Below, piece after piece: positions 1 to 7,622 of a stretch of 64,000 nt of DNA (within the stretch, counting starts at the first letter, position 1; the number at the start of each line of letters is the position of its first letter). The notes beneath the pieces are model-generated. The model was not told the DNA's origin and searched no databases. It was given only the letters and a program-made list of their open reading frames with translations. Made by a program: the position numbers and the translations under genes. This DNA comes from Parasphingorhabdus litoris DSM 22379 (GTDB taxonomy: Bacteria; Pseudomonadota; Alphaproteobacteria; Sphingomonadales; Sphingomonadaceae), in contig NZ_CP086727.1 in the NCBI RefSeq assembly GCF_020906275.1, positions 2,170,001 through 2,234,000 of the forward strand. Reading direction: 5' to 3'.

Positions 1-2
1 AA

Positions 3-305
3 GCGCGGGCAAGCACCGAAGCGAATATTGAAAATGTCAGGCTTTTCTCTGATCTGCTCACCAGCAAACTGCTAGAACGCGGCGGTCCTGTGGGCGGTGC
101 AATTGGCGGAAGAGTTGTTGATGCAGCCTGGGAAGTTCTTGCCAATCGAGCAGAAAGCAGGGCTGCAGGTGATGTGGAAGATAGGATTGGAGGGCTAAAA
201 GATCTCGGTCAGATATTCCGTAACGCGATGCAGGATCTGGATGCCGAAATCATAAGGCTGTTTGATGGCACCCTAGATGAGTATTTAAGAACGCGTCTGG
301 ATTGA
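3..305 (+). CDS. C-terminal end of an unidentified protein (5' truncated)
   Basis: The reading frame is open from the first complete codon of the window to a TGA at 303-305, so this is the last 100 residues of a gene that begins outside. It holds a short glycine-rich stretch (GGPVGGAIGG), then an acidic, probably helical tail ending in TRLD. An internal GTG at 90 could mimic a start, but the frame is open upstream of it and the text is continuous. I recognise no family. It lies on the same side as the T3SS toxin genes and may be another accessory gene, but nothing in the sequence proves this. Confidence 0.5.
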   Translation, partial: ARASTEANIENVRLFSDLLTSKLLERGGPVGGAIGGRVVDAAWEVLANRAESRAAGDVEDRIGGLKDLGQIFRNAMQDLDAEIIRLFDGTLDEYLRTRLD

Positions 306-379
306 CGACGTCACTTATTTCATTTGAATAAAAAGCCATTGCGCCTAGGCCTTTGTCATCACGGCATCGCCGACGGATT

Positions 380-1054
380 TCAGAGAAAATATGTCATATT
401 GGAGGCCGCTTGTCGGCCTGAATCTTGAAGATAGGCAAGTGCGCCGAGATCGGGATTCCGCCACTTGAGGCCGGACCCAGATTCCGCGGTGACGGCAAGA
501 TTGCTCGATATTCCATCTTCGCGGTTGATTACCGTGACGGCTATGTTGCTTGCTGCCTGGAGCTGCTGCACAAACTGACTTTGTTGCATCGCTTGCATGT
601 TTGCAGGACCAAGCGCGTGGCCTCCATCGAGCAACCATTTTTGCCAATGACCAGACTGTTGTTCAAATTGTACTGCGATGCGTTGGTTCGGCCCTGCACC
701 GGAAACAAAGACACGTGCGTATTCAGCGGCGGGTAGGCTGCTAATTGCTTCGCCGCGTAGGCCAAGGGCTGATAGCTCCGCCGTTCCTGCCTGACGCCAT
801 CCCGGAGGTGGGTTTGTGGACCGTCCAGCGGTAAAATCGGCTATGCGCGCAAATTCGTCTTTCCTATGATCGCCAGCAAACTCTGCTGCGACAGCCGATT
901 TGGCCCCTCGATGCGCGATGTTGGTGGAGGTTGACGCCACATAATCCTGATGAAAGTGTATGTCTGTAAGCAGGTCATTTTTCTGCAGCCGCGCACCATC
1001 GAACAGCTGCATGGCAGCATGCGCGTGCGGACCAGAAACAGATCCGACCGTCAT
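380..1054 (-). CDS. Unknown protein, 224 aa, downstream of a T3SS-associated palindrome
   Basis: I do not recognise the family. There is no signal peptide or membrane segment. The N-terminus is His- and Ala-containing, and the middle is rich in Gln (residues about 140-165, with FEQQSG and MQAMQQSQF). This fits a soluble secreted-effector-like protein but proves nothing. The ATG at 1054 follows only a weak purine tract. A 19-bp palindrome shared with effector-gene upstream regions lies 58 bases before the start, at 1113-1131. The gene follows the pentapeptide-repeat gene on the same strand with a 72-bp gap. The coding call rests on frame length and plausible protein composition, so it is moderate. 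Confidence 0.55.
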   Translation of the reverse strand: MTVGSVSGPHAHAAMQLFDGARLQKNDLLTDIHFHQDYVASTSTNIAHRGAKSAVAAEFAGDHRKDEFARIADFTAGRSTNPPPGWRQAGTAELSALGLRGEAISSLPAAEYARVFVSGAGPNQRIAVQFEQQSGHWQKWLLDGGHALGPANMQAMQQSQFVQQLQAASNIAVTVINREDGISSNLAVTAESGSGLKWRNPDLGALAYLQDSGRQAASNMTYFL

Positions 1055-1112
1055 AAGAAAACTTCTTTCATCATCGACATTCTGACAATATCAGCTTCAG
1101 AGGTGTTTTGTC

Positions 1113-1131
1113 TCTAGTCGAAACGCTTAGG
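1113..1131 (-). promoter_or_regulatory. Candidate operator, copy D of the effector-associated palindrome
   Basis: TCTAGTCGAAACGCTTAGG on the + strand matches the copy at 2754-2772 at 15 of 19 positions. The only differences are the first base and the central AAA/TTT triplet. The site is close to its own reverse complement, so orientation is free. It overlaps the stop codon of the pentapeptide gene and sits 58 bases upstream of the minus-strand start at 1054. The binding protein is inferred, not shown. Confidence 0.5.
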
Positions 1132-2626
1132 GTTGTTGGTTCCATTGTAGCCATAAATTGTTTGCCACCGACTTCGGCAGATTGATACGCTGCAATATCA
1201 TCGGCCGGTCTTCACATTGCAGGGTTGCCTTGTCCTTATCCAGAAAGCTTAGCCGCGACCAGGTTAGCAACTCGTCGGATACCGAAAATAGCGAGCGATA
1301 TTTTCTTCGTGCCAAGGGCCTGGCCATCCGGCCCTGCCGTCGCAAATAGACGATATCGTCCGCGCTGATTGCACAACCGTCTTTGCTCCGCAATCTTGCC
1401 TGCAACTGACCGGGTTTATCGCTTCGCAACACGACCAAAGTGGCCATTTGATCGATCAGTGTCGGGGCGACTTGCTCCACGATCCTGGTGTCAGCAAGAG
1501 CCGGATCGATAGACAGCTCCCCTGCACCATAAACTCTTATGGTCTCGCCATCCAACCACTCTGGCTGTCCGCCTTGTGACAATAACGCCTCACGGTGGCG
1601 CCAGTGCGATGCAACCAGACATGCTGTTTGTTCATCCCCGTTTTTCGCTAAACAGTCATTACGCGCTTTGTTGAAGGCAGCTTTACTGCGGTTTGCAGCT
1701 GTTCCAGTTCGCGCCGCTGCCAGTCGTTGCACATCTCTATACAAAGCTGCATTTTCCGACGTTGAGACAGGACAGGGTTCAGCATTTTGACCCAAGCACC
1801 ATGGCGCTTCGCTGCTTCCTTCTTCAAAGCGGATCGCCTGCCGCAAAGCACTAACATCGTCTTGCGTTACAGGAATTTGACGATTCCCAACAACCAGTAA
1901 GGCTGGGCGGTCGAGTTGTATGTCGTTAAAAACCGGGAGTTGATTGAGCGCAATTGTTGCACCGCCCAATTGCGCTCCTGTTGTATCGGTATCCCAAAAG
2001 GCGAAGCTGGAAATTTGTGCTTGTCGTAAGTCCGTACCTTTCAGCGATAGCCCTTGGCGGTTGAACGAACAGCCGTCCGTTTCGCCGGCGCCGCAACTAA
2101 ATCGAACGCCGCGCATCAAGGCGCCATCGAAACTGGTGCGTGCGAAACTGCCAGTCCAGCCACCGTCGACCAAACTGCCGTCCAGATTTGCGCCACTTGC
2201 ATTCACATCGGACAGATCGCTTTCGCGCCACAGACTGCTGGTCAATTGCGCACCGCTAAGATTGGCACCAGCCAGGTTACTACGAACAAAGCCCAAACCA
2301 CTGGCACTCACACTCGACCAGTCGCTGCCCGATAAATCGCTACCGACGAAGCAAATATTCTGCAGCTTCAGTTTTTTGAGTTGCCATCCTGCGAAATTGC
2401 CACCGTCAATGACAATTGGCGCGGTTCCTCTGCCGTTGCGACGGCGGACGTTTTTCAGATCGAGGAGCTTGCGAATTGTGCTACCGTCGACGCGCTTATG
2501 TGACGAACTTTCGATACCACCTGGTCCAATTGCTGCTGAAATACAGCTATCTACTGTCGCCGCTGTACCGCCTTCAGTTTGTTCGGCACCACCCAGAGCC
2601 GTAGCGGCCAGTATCAGTTCGAGCAT
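1127..2626 (-). CDS. Exported pentapeptide-repeat protein with Cys-containing C-terminal half
   Basis: 499 residues. A short hydrophobic N-terminus (MLELILAATALGG) looks like a weak signal peptide with no basic n-region. Residues about 80-200 carry pentapeptide-type repeats (for example SNLAGANLSGAQL and SDLSDVNASGANLDG), which fold as a right-handed beta-helix. The C-terminal half has a Cys-containing segment (NDCLAKNGDEQTACLV) resembling the periplasmic LprI/DUF1311 type, then a basic region. The start is supported by GAGGGA eight bases before the ATG. It is divergent from the nuclease toxin gene and upstream of the unknown 380-1054 gene. Its function is unknown. A role in the toxin/T3SS region is inferred from position only. 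Confidence 0.7.
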   Translation of the reverse strand: MLELILAATALGGAEQTEGGTAATVDSCISAAIGPGGIESSSHKRVDGSTIRKLLDLKNVRRRNGRGTAPIVIDGGNFAGWQLKKLKLQNICFVGSDLSGSDWSSVSASGLGFVRSNLAGANLSGAQLTSSLWRESDLSDVNASGANLDGSLVDGGWTGSFARTSFDGALMRGVRFSCGAGETDGCSFNRQGLSLKGTDLRQAQISSFAFWDTDTTGAQLGGATIALNQLPVFNDIQLDRPALLVVGNRQIPVTQDDVSALRQAIRFEEGSSEAPWCLGQNAEPCPVSTSENAALYRDVQRLAAARTGTAANRSKAAFNKARNDCLAKNGDEQTACLVASHWRHREALLSQGGQPEWLDGETIRVYGAGELSIDPALADTRIVEQVAPTLIDQMATLVVLRSDKPGQLQARLRSKDGCAISADDIVYLRRQGRMARPLARRKYRSLFSVSDELLTWSRLSFLDKDKATLQCEDRPMILQRINLPKSVANNLWLQWNQQP

Positions 2627-2675
2627 TGCAAATGTCCCTCAGCGCCAAGCGCGAATCATTTATTCCCAACCCACT

Positions 2676-2699
2676 ATCCGATCTTCGCGACCATCGGAT
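2676..2699. repeat. Short inverted repeat in the pentapeptide/toxin divergent spacer
   Basis: ATCCGAT at 2676-2682 and ATCGGAT at 2693-2699 are exact inverted arms with a 10-base spacer, 50 bases upstream of the pentapeptide gene start. It could be an operator for that gene. There is no T-tract to suggest a terminator. Confidence 0.35.
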
Positions 2700-2753
2700 G
2701 ACAAGTCAAATGACGATAGTTGCATCCTGACTATCGCCCAGGCAATTGGGCCC

Positions 2754-2784
2754 CCTAGTCGTTTCGCTTAGGCACAGTGGTCAT
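2754..2784 (+). promoter_or_regulatory. Candidate operator, copy A, upstream of the HNH toxin gene
   Basis: CCTAGTCGTTTCGCTTAGG at 2754-2772 is an imperfect dyad (CCTA..CG...CG..TAGG). Four bases later comes GTGGTCAT (2777-2784). The same two-part arrangement, GCTTAGG-N4-GTGGTCAT, recurs at 22802-22820 upstream of a DUF1521 gene. The palindrome ends 87 bases before the toxin ATG. A 19-20-bp dyad of this shape is typical of LuxR/NarL-class sites. Assignment to the local LuxR-type protein is inference. Confidence 0.6.
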
Positions 2785-2859
2785 AATGGCTAGCGCGCCG
2801 GGCGTACAAAATAGGATAGTTAGAAGGCCTGAAAAAATGCCTATCAGGAGCTTTAGCAG

Positions 2860-4044
2860 ATGGTCGACCCCGCCTCACAAGCAGCACAATCCGGTTCACA
2901 GAATTTCCAGATGTCAGGTCAAACATCGGGGCCGGACATGCAGACCATTGCCCAGCAGATTATCGGTTCAAATCAGACGACCACCGGTTTGGACATCGCT
3001 GGAATTCGGCGTGACCTTGATGCGCTGACCGCGTTTGACAGCAGCTTGGGTGGCCAGATTAATCAAGCAATCGTCTCGGAATTAACGCCGGTACAGCAAG
3101 GCGAATTGGCCCGGACGCCGACTCTAATACAAGCGCAAGCAACCGGAACACCAGTAGCCGCCAACGATCCTGGTCCAGATGTTGCGACGCTGGCACTCGA
3201 TCTTGGCCAGATAGCATTGGATATTGTCGGTATTTTCGAACCAACACCCTTTGCCGATGGTGCGAATACCCTGATTTCCCTTGGCCGCGGCGAATGGCTG
3301 AACGCAGGCCTATCGGCGCTGGGTATCATACCCTATGTTGGTGATCTGGCCAAACTTGGCAAGCTCGGAAAATGGGCGCAAACAATTTCCAATGGAATTG
3401 AACTCGCGGTGCGTAATCCAGCAGCGCGCGCAGCACTCGAGCCCGCCCTGCAACGTATTGCCGATGCCGTTAATGCAATTCCCGATGGTGCGATGCGCAG
3501 TTTGCCCGATGATGCTCAACAGGCAATCCGCGGCATGAAGGCACAGCTTGACGAGTTTTTCGGGGCTGGCGCGCGTCAGATTGATGAGGCTGTCAATGCA
3601 AATACTTATCGTGCTACCGTCCGCGGACAAGAAGTCATACTGGAAGGTGTTGATACTTTATCAGTCAATTATCTAAAGCGTGATCGTACTGCTTATGCCG
3701 CGCTGCGCCGCGAATTTAATGGCGGTATCAGAGCAGATTTTGTTCAGTCGCTTGCCGCAGACCCCCAAAAAGTAGCAGCACTTCGACAGGCCGGACTTGA
3801 TGATGCAGCGATTGAGCGACTGGCATCAGGACGCATTCCACAAGGGTGGCAGGTGCATCACAAGCTGCCTTTGGATGATGGCGGCACGAATGCGTTCGAT
3901 AATCTCGTGCTGATCAAGAACGATCCCTATCATATCGGCCTGACCAACGCACAGCGAAGCTTGGTTGGCGATCTGGCGGTAGGTCAATCCCGCCAGATAG
4001 ATTTTCCTGTACCGCCGGGCTTTGTCTATCCAACAACATCATGA
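2860..4044 (+). CDS. Polymorphic-toxin-like protein with C-terminal HNH nuclease domain (putative T3SS-associated effector)
   Basis: 394 residues. The first 90 residues are Ser/Gln/Thr-rich and look disordered, as T3SS export signals often do, with no Sec signal. Residues about 110-190 resemble the hydrophobic, Gly-rich pre-toxin linker of polymorphic toxins (LNAGLSALGIIPYVGDLAKL). The C-terminus has an HNH-type nuclease core: His333-His334 in VHHKLPLDDGGTN, Asn348, and His358 in NDPYHIGLT. The next gene, overlapping by four bases, is a SUKH/SMI1-like immunity candidate. AGGAG lies nine bases before the ATG, and palindrome copy A lies upstream. The nuclease toxin call is strong by motif. T3SS delivery is inferred from location, shared operator and N-terminus. 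Confidence 0.75.
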   Translation: MVDPASQAAQSGSQNFQMSGQTSGPDMQTIAQQIIGSNQTTTGLDIAGIRRDLDALTAFDSSLGGQINQAIVSELTPVQQGELARTPTLIQAQATGTPVAANDPGPDVATLALDLGQIALDIVGIFEPTPFADGANTLISLGRGEWLNAGLSALGIIPYVGDLAKLGKLGKWAQTISNGIELAVRNPAARAALEPALQRIADAVNAIPDGAMRSLPDDAQQAIRGMKAQLDEFFGAGARQIDEAVNANTYRATVRGQEVILEGVDTLSVNYLKRDRTAYAALRREFNGGIRADFVQSLAADPQKVAALRQAGLDDAAIERLASGRIPQGWQVHHKLPLDDGGTNAFDNLVLIKNDPYHIGLTNAQRSLVGDLAVGQSRQIDFPVPPGFVYPTTS

Positions 4045-4535
4045 TAAAGGTTTGGGCGATTATTCTTTCAATTTACGGATCAAATGGCATGAAAGAGACT
4101 TTGGAACTTATCGCTGTTGAGCAACGAACAGCATCGGAAAACGTTCATGCTCCTGCATCTCACGATCATATCGAGAATCTCAAAGCCGAAGCCAAAAGCA
4201 GGCTGTCTGCTGAACTTCCTGACGAATTTCTGGACTTTTTGGCTTTATATGATGGAGTAGATTTCAACGGTGTTGTCATTTACGGTTCGCACCAGTCGCA
4301 TGACAATCGAGATCAGTCAGGTTTCTGGCAAGGCTTGATTGCAGCAAATGCGGAATGGCGCGAATCTGGCGATCATGAAGAATATGTAATTCTGGGAGAG
4401 ACTGGAATGGATATTCTTACCGTGGACAAAAATGGCCAAAAGCCTGCCGCGCGCGATCGCGTCTCTGGAGATATAGTGGAAGAGTTTCCCTCTACTGCCA
4501 TGATGATTGAACGCTATCTCAAAGCTCATCTTTAA
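4041..4535 (+). CDS. SMI1/KNR4 (SUKH)-like immunity protein for the adjacent nuclease toxin
   Basis: 164 residues from the ATG that overlaps the toxin stop (ATGA), implying translational coupling. The ATG at 4089 would remove a hydrophobic 16-residue leader and is a real alternative start (148 residues). The SUKH signature is visible as LPDEFLDFLALYDGVDFNGV followed by an acidic, aromatic region (HDNRDQSGFWQGL, EEYVILGETGMD). SUKH proteins commonly neutralise nuclease toxins encoded immediately upstream. Protection of the producer from this HNH toxin is inferred from family and position. Confidence 0.72.
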   Translation: MIKVWAIILSIYGSNGMKETLELIAVEQRTASENVHAPASHDHIENLKAEAKSRLSAELPDEFLDFLALYDGVDFNGVVIYGSHQSHDNRDQSGFWQGLIAANAEWRESGDHEEYVILGETGMDILTVDKNGQKPAARDRVSGDIVEEFPSTAMMIERYLKAHL

Positions 4536-4608
4536 TAGTCAAAGCTGAAAACCAACTGGCGTCACTTTTCCACAGATCAAAGCTTGCAGGAAAAGACTTA
4601 CCTCCGGT

Positions 4609-5439
4609 TCACGGGCCAGACGGCGTCCCGACACCGCGCAAGACTTCGGTCGCAACCTCAGTCCGCGTCCCCAAATCGTGAAGCAGCGCCTCCGCAATCA
4701 GCGGCAAAATCAGGATTAGGATGAAGGTCGCGGCAACGCTTTTTATGGGCAGCGACAATATAAAGACGTTAAACTGCGGCGCGATCCGGTTGAGTAAGCC
4801 AAGACCGGCATCGATGACGTAAAGCAAAATTATCGCGGGCGCAGCGAACAGAAAAGCGAGTGTAAACATCCGGCCGAATTCGGCCTGAAACAATGTGACA
4901 CTGTCGATATTGAGACGCAGCTCACCCGGTCCGATCGGCCAGATAACATAGCTTTCCATCACCATACCAACCAACAATGTGATCCCCCCAGCGGTGACAA
5001 AGACGACCTGACCAAAGCGGGTAAGCAAATCCGACGTCAGCGAGGCCTGCGTACCAGTCATGGGATTGACGATCTGGGCAATCGTCGCGCCAACCTTATT
5101 GTCAATCATCTCCCCTGCCGCGGCCATTGCCCACAATATCGTGCCAAAAAAAAATCCAATTACAGTGCCCGCACCTGCCTCTTTAGCAAAGACGACTAAC
5201 CAGCCAATCGCGCTCAAATCGCGCGGAATGAAATCAGCCTGTAAATTGAACGCGACCAATCCAAAGGTGATGATGATACTGTTGCGAACCATGGCCGGAA
5301 TCACCGCCGTTGAGAATAAGGGCAGAAAAACCAAGGCAAAAGCAAAGCGGGCCGATGACACACCGACCAACAGGGCCTGTTCCGTCCATGGTGCTATCGT
5401 TGTGAGCGCGTCGCCTAACGAGGGATCACCTGCAATCAC
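4609..5439 (-). CDS. sctT: T3SS export gate protein SctT (FliR/YscT family)
   Basis: 276 residues, very hydrophobic, with about six membrane segments. SctT forms the export gate in the inner membrane with SctR and SctS. Family-like features are the early VGVSSARFAFALVFLPLF segment and the middle GFFFGTILWAMAAAGEMID stretch, which corresponds to the conserved E.iD region of FliR/SctT. It is the last gene of the leftward operon sctU-fliO-sctQ-sctR-sctS-sctT. It starts three bases after the sctS stop. Flagellar FliR is the alternative, but the secretin gene in this locus argues for the injectisome. Confidence 0.9.
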   Translation of the reverse strand: MIAGDPSLGDALTTIAPWTEQALLVGVSSARFAFALVFLPLFSTAVIPAMVRNSIIITFGLVAFNLQADFIPRDLSAIGWLVVFAKEAGAGTVIGFFFGTILWAMAAAGEMIDNKVGATIAQIVNPMTGTQASLTSDLLTRFGQVVFVTAGGITLLVGMVMESYVIWPIGPGELRLNIDSVTLFQAEFGRMFTLAFLFAAPAIILLYVIDAGLGLLNRIAPQFNVFILSLPIKSVAATFILILILPLIAEALLHDLGTRTEVATEVLRGVGTPSGP

Positions 5440-5442
5440 CGT

Positions 5443-5715
5443 TTAACCTACCATAGTATAGAAACGGGAAAAGATATTATCGCCGAATGTATAAAGACTG
5501 CCGCCAACCAATGATGCGGTTAAAAAAATCGTGAGCACAATGGCGAAGAATTTCAGTGTGAATTGCAGCGTCTGTTCTTGCAGCTGTGTTGCCGCCTGGA
5601 TGATCGCGGTGATCAGGCCGACGACCGAAGCCGCGATAACCGGCGGCGCCGAAAGTAGCAGGATCAGCCACAAGGCTTCAGTCGTCAGCCCTAAAATATC
5701 GGCGCTCATGCGCAA
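5443..5715 (-). CDS. sctS: T3SS export gate protein SctS (FliQ/YscS family)
   Basis: 90 residues with two hydrophobic hairpin helices, the usual length for SctS/FliQ. The segment LLSAPPVIAASVVGLITAII followed by QAATQLQEQTLQFTLK is characteristic of the family (compare the conserved P..........Q..TQ.QEQTL.F..K). It assembles with SctR and SctT into the helical export gate. It sits between sctR, with a nine-base gap, and sctT. Confidence 0.93.
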   Translation of the reverse strand: MRMSADILGLTTEALWLILLLSAPPVIAASVVGLITAIIQAATQLQEQTLQFTLKFFAIVLTIFLTASLVGGSLYTFGDNIFSRFYTMVG

Positions 5716-5724
5716 TATCCCCGG

Positions 5725-6417
5725 CTAGACATAAGAGAGCACCAGTCCCTGGGTCAGTTTCACCCAACCATCGATCAGGACAAATAATAATATCTTGAAC
5801 GGCAGGGATATCGTCACGGGTGACAACATCATCATCCCCATGGCGAGCAAGATATTGGAAATGACCATGTCGATAATCAAAAACGGTAGGAAGATGAGAA
5901 AGCCTATCTGAAAAGCGACTTTCAATTCCCGGACAACAAAAGCGGGCATGACCACGATGAAGTCGCGTTCGGTCAGCTCGGCAGCTTTCTCTGGATCGCT
6001 TAGTCGTTGTTGGGTACGCAGGAAAAAGGCCCGTTCTCTGGGATCACTATGTTTCAACAAAAATAGCCGCAAAGGTTCCTTCGCCTTATCCGCGGTTGAA
6101 AAAATTGCTCCAGTATCGTCAATTGGGGACTCTACATCGGGCCCCTCACCTTCGATGCCACTGACCTGTTCGGTATAGCCCGCGGCTTCAGACATATCTT
6201 CGAGTACCGGATACATGACATAAACGGTGAGAATCAGGGCCAGTCCGTTGAGGACCAGATTGGGGGGCACCTGTTGCAAGCCCATTGCACTACGTAACAG
6301 GGCTAGGACGACGACAATTTTTGTGAAGGACGTGACCATTACGGCGAAGAAAGGAGCCAGTGCGACCAGCAGAACCGTAACAAGAGCGGAACCTGGTGTA
6401 AAAGTGGATAGGTCCAT
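5725..6417 (-). CDS. sctR: T3SS export gate protein SctR (FliP/YscR family)
   Basis: 230 residues. The N-terminal half has the family segment TSFTKIVVVLALLRSAMGLQ and then QVPPNLVLNGLALILT. The C-terminal half has PAFVVRELKVAFQIGFLIFL, PFLIIDMVISNILLAMGMMM and LPFKILLFVLIDGW, all diagnostic of SctR/FliP. It is slightly longer than the usual 215-220 because of an acidic insertion around residues 80-110 (GIEGEGPDVESPIDD). Its ATG overlaps the sctQ stop as ATGA, implying coupled translation. SctR pentamers form the core of the export gate. Confidence 0.93.
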   Translation of the reverse strand: MDLSTFTPGSALVTVLLVALAPFFAVMVTSFTKIVVVLALLRSAMGLQQVPPNLVLNGLALILTVYVMYPVLEDMSEAAGYTEQVSGIEGEGPDVESPIDDTGAIFSTADKAKEPLRLFLLKHSDPRERAFFLRTQQRLSDPEKAAELTERDFIVVMPAFVVRELKVAFQIGFLIFLPFLIIDMVISNILLAMGMMMLSPVTISLPFKILLFVLIDGWVKLTQGLVLSYV

Positions 6418-7622
6418 CAGGCCGATTCTCCCGTCGGCGTTGTTTTCGGTTTCGATGAAGTACCGGTTGGGCTGACCGCTTCATCCTTTGCTGTTGCGAA
6501 GCCGGGGGATGGGTTTGTCGCAGCGACATTATCCATCAGCACAGCGAAATTTGTGCCCAGCTTGACGATTTCTCCACTGCCAATTGCCTGCCCGGCGATG
6601 CTTAGATCAACCTGCAATCCTTCGCGCAGCGGCATGAGATCAAGCGTTGTCCCTTCGGCCAGGCTAGCAAGCTTATCTGCCGTAACGGTGATATTTCGCA
6701 GACAGATATGGATGGGAACCTCAAATGATCTGGTTGCAGATCCGGGGTTTTCTGATGTTGGATTGGGGGAGATATCGTCTGCCATGGACGTTGTTCCTTG
6801 TTGATCATCGCTTGGAGGATGGCGGTTATCGCGTTGACCGGTGCCAGTTTGGAAAAGTCCAGACTGTCTATCCCACAGCCCATCAATCTCTTGCGGCTGG
6901 CCGGAATATTCTGGGTCTGCGATAAGCTTGGCTGCCAGTACGCCGGAATCGAGCAAGAATAAATCGCCGCTTGCAAGCCTGTCAGCAGCGGACAGTGCAA
7001 GGGACGCTCCTCGGAGAATCAATTCTACAAGCACAGGTATCCCATTAAGATCGGCGATCATTGATGGTTGCGGCAGATTTTCGACGTGTTGCAGCTGAGG
7101 CGCAAATCCAAAACGGGCGGTGCAGTTTTCGCTGCCAGTAAGTTCTATCCAGAGCGTTTGTGCCGGCCATTCGTTTGCCAAAGCCGCCGGTTCGATCGCA
7201 TGACCGGACCGGCGTTCAAACATCTGCAACAATGGTTCAAACCGATCAAGCAGTTCGACAAGTGTGTCGAGATCGTCCTGATGGACATGTACCGGACCGT
7301 GGTCCGTCGCCAACGGTTGAAAATAGCGGCCGGCATTGTCGGAAAAAACCGGTGGGTTGGAAGGGCTAGGAAGGCTTTCCATAATCTTGGACGAGGTTGG
7401 TAAACCACCTTTATGGCCTTCCACTTCGCTCGTTGGCAGAGCTGAAAATAGCGCGCTCAGGCGATTGGCAAAGGCCTTGGGTGCAGGATCAATATCCCTA
7501 AGTGCATGAGCAGCGGCTTCGGGCTGTTCTTCCGCGAGTGTTGCCGGCCTTTGCAGTTGGCTCTCCTCTTCACTTGCAGATGTTTCCGGCTTCCGATCTT
7601 GTCCGAACATGAAATGACTCAT
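6417..7622 (-). CDS. sctQ: T3SS cytoplasmic sorting-platform (C-ring) protein SctQ
   Basis: 401 residues with a poorly conserved N-terminal region and a C-terminal SpoA domain (about 295-365: SFEVPIHICLRNITVT, LMPLREGLQVDLSIAG, AIGSGEIVKLGTNFAVLMD). SctQ proteins build the cytoplasmic sorting platform with SctK, SctL and SctN. A 35-residue low-complexity tail follows the SpoA domain. An in-frame Met at residue 280, preceded by a good ribosome-binding site, could give a separate SpoA-only product. The stop overlaps the sctR start, and the start overlaps the end of the FliO-like gene. Confidence 0.85.
   Translation of the reverse strand: MSHFMFGQDRKPETSASEEESQLQRPATLAEEQPEAAAHALRDIDPAPKAFANRLSALFSALPTSEVEGHKGGLPTSSKIMESLPSPSNPPVFSDNAGRYFQPLATDHGPVHVHQDDLDTLVELLDRFEPLLQMFERRSGHAIEPAALANEWPAQTLWIELTGSENCTARFGFAPQLQHVENLPQPSMIADLNGIPVLVELILRGASLALSAADRLASGDLFLLDSGVLAAKLIADPEYSGQPQEIDGLWDRQSGLFQTGTGQRDNRHPPSDDQQGTTSMADDISPNPTSENPGSATRSFEVPIHICLRNITVTADKLASLAEGTTLDLMPLREGLQVDLSIAGQAIGSGEIVKLGTNFAVLMDNVAATNPSPGFATAKDEAVSPTGTSSKPKTTPTGESA
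6783..6799 (-). promoter_or_regulatory. Possible internal translation start for a short SctQ-C product
   Basis: On the minus strand AAGGA (6795-6799) stands nine bases before an ATG at 6783-6785, in frame with sctQ at codon 280. Starting here gives a 122-residue protein beginning MADDIS and containing the whole SpoA domain. Yersinia YscQ and Salmonella SpaO make such short forms from internal starts. Use of this start is inference. Confidence 0.5.

Noticed and set aside
331..349. A further weak match to the effector palindrome, ending in GCGCCTAGG with TCAT seven bases on.
   Set aside because: Only 12 of 19 positions match, mainly in one half. No supported gene starts about 85 bases downstream on either strand, so chance is likely.
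345..736. Short frames on both strands overlapping the end of the unknown 224-residue gene.
   Set aside because: No ribosome-binding sites and no protein-like pattern; the 224-residue frame explains the region better.
1944..2771. A 275-codon open frame on the plus strand.
   Set aside because: It is antisense to the pentapeptide repeats and rich in Pro, Arg and Ser, as expected of the reverse of repetitive coding DNA.
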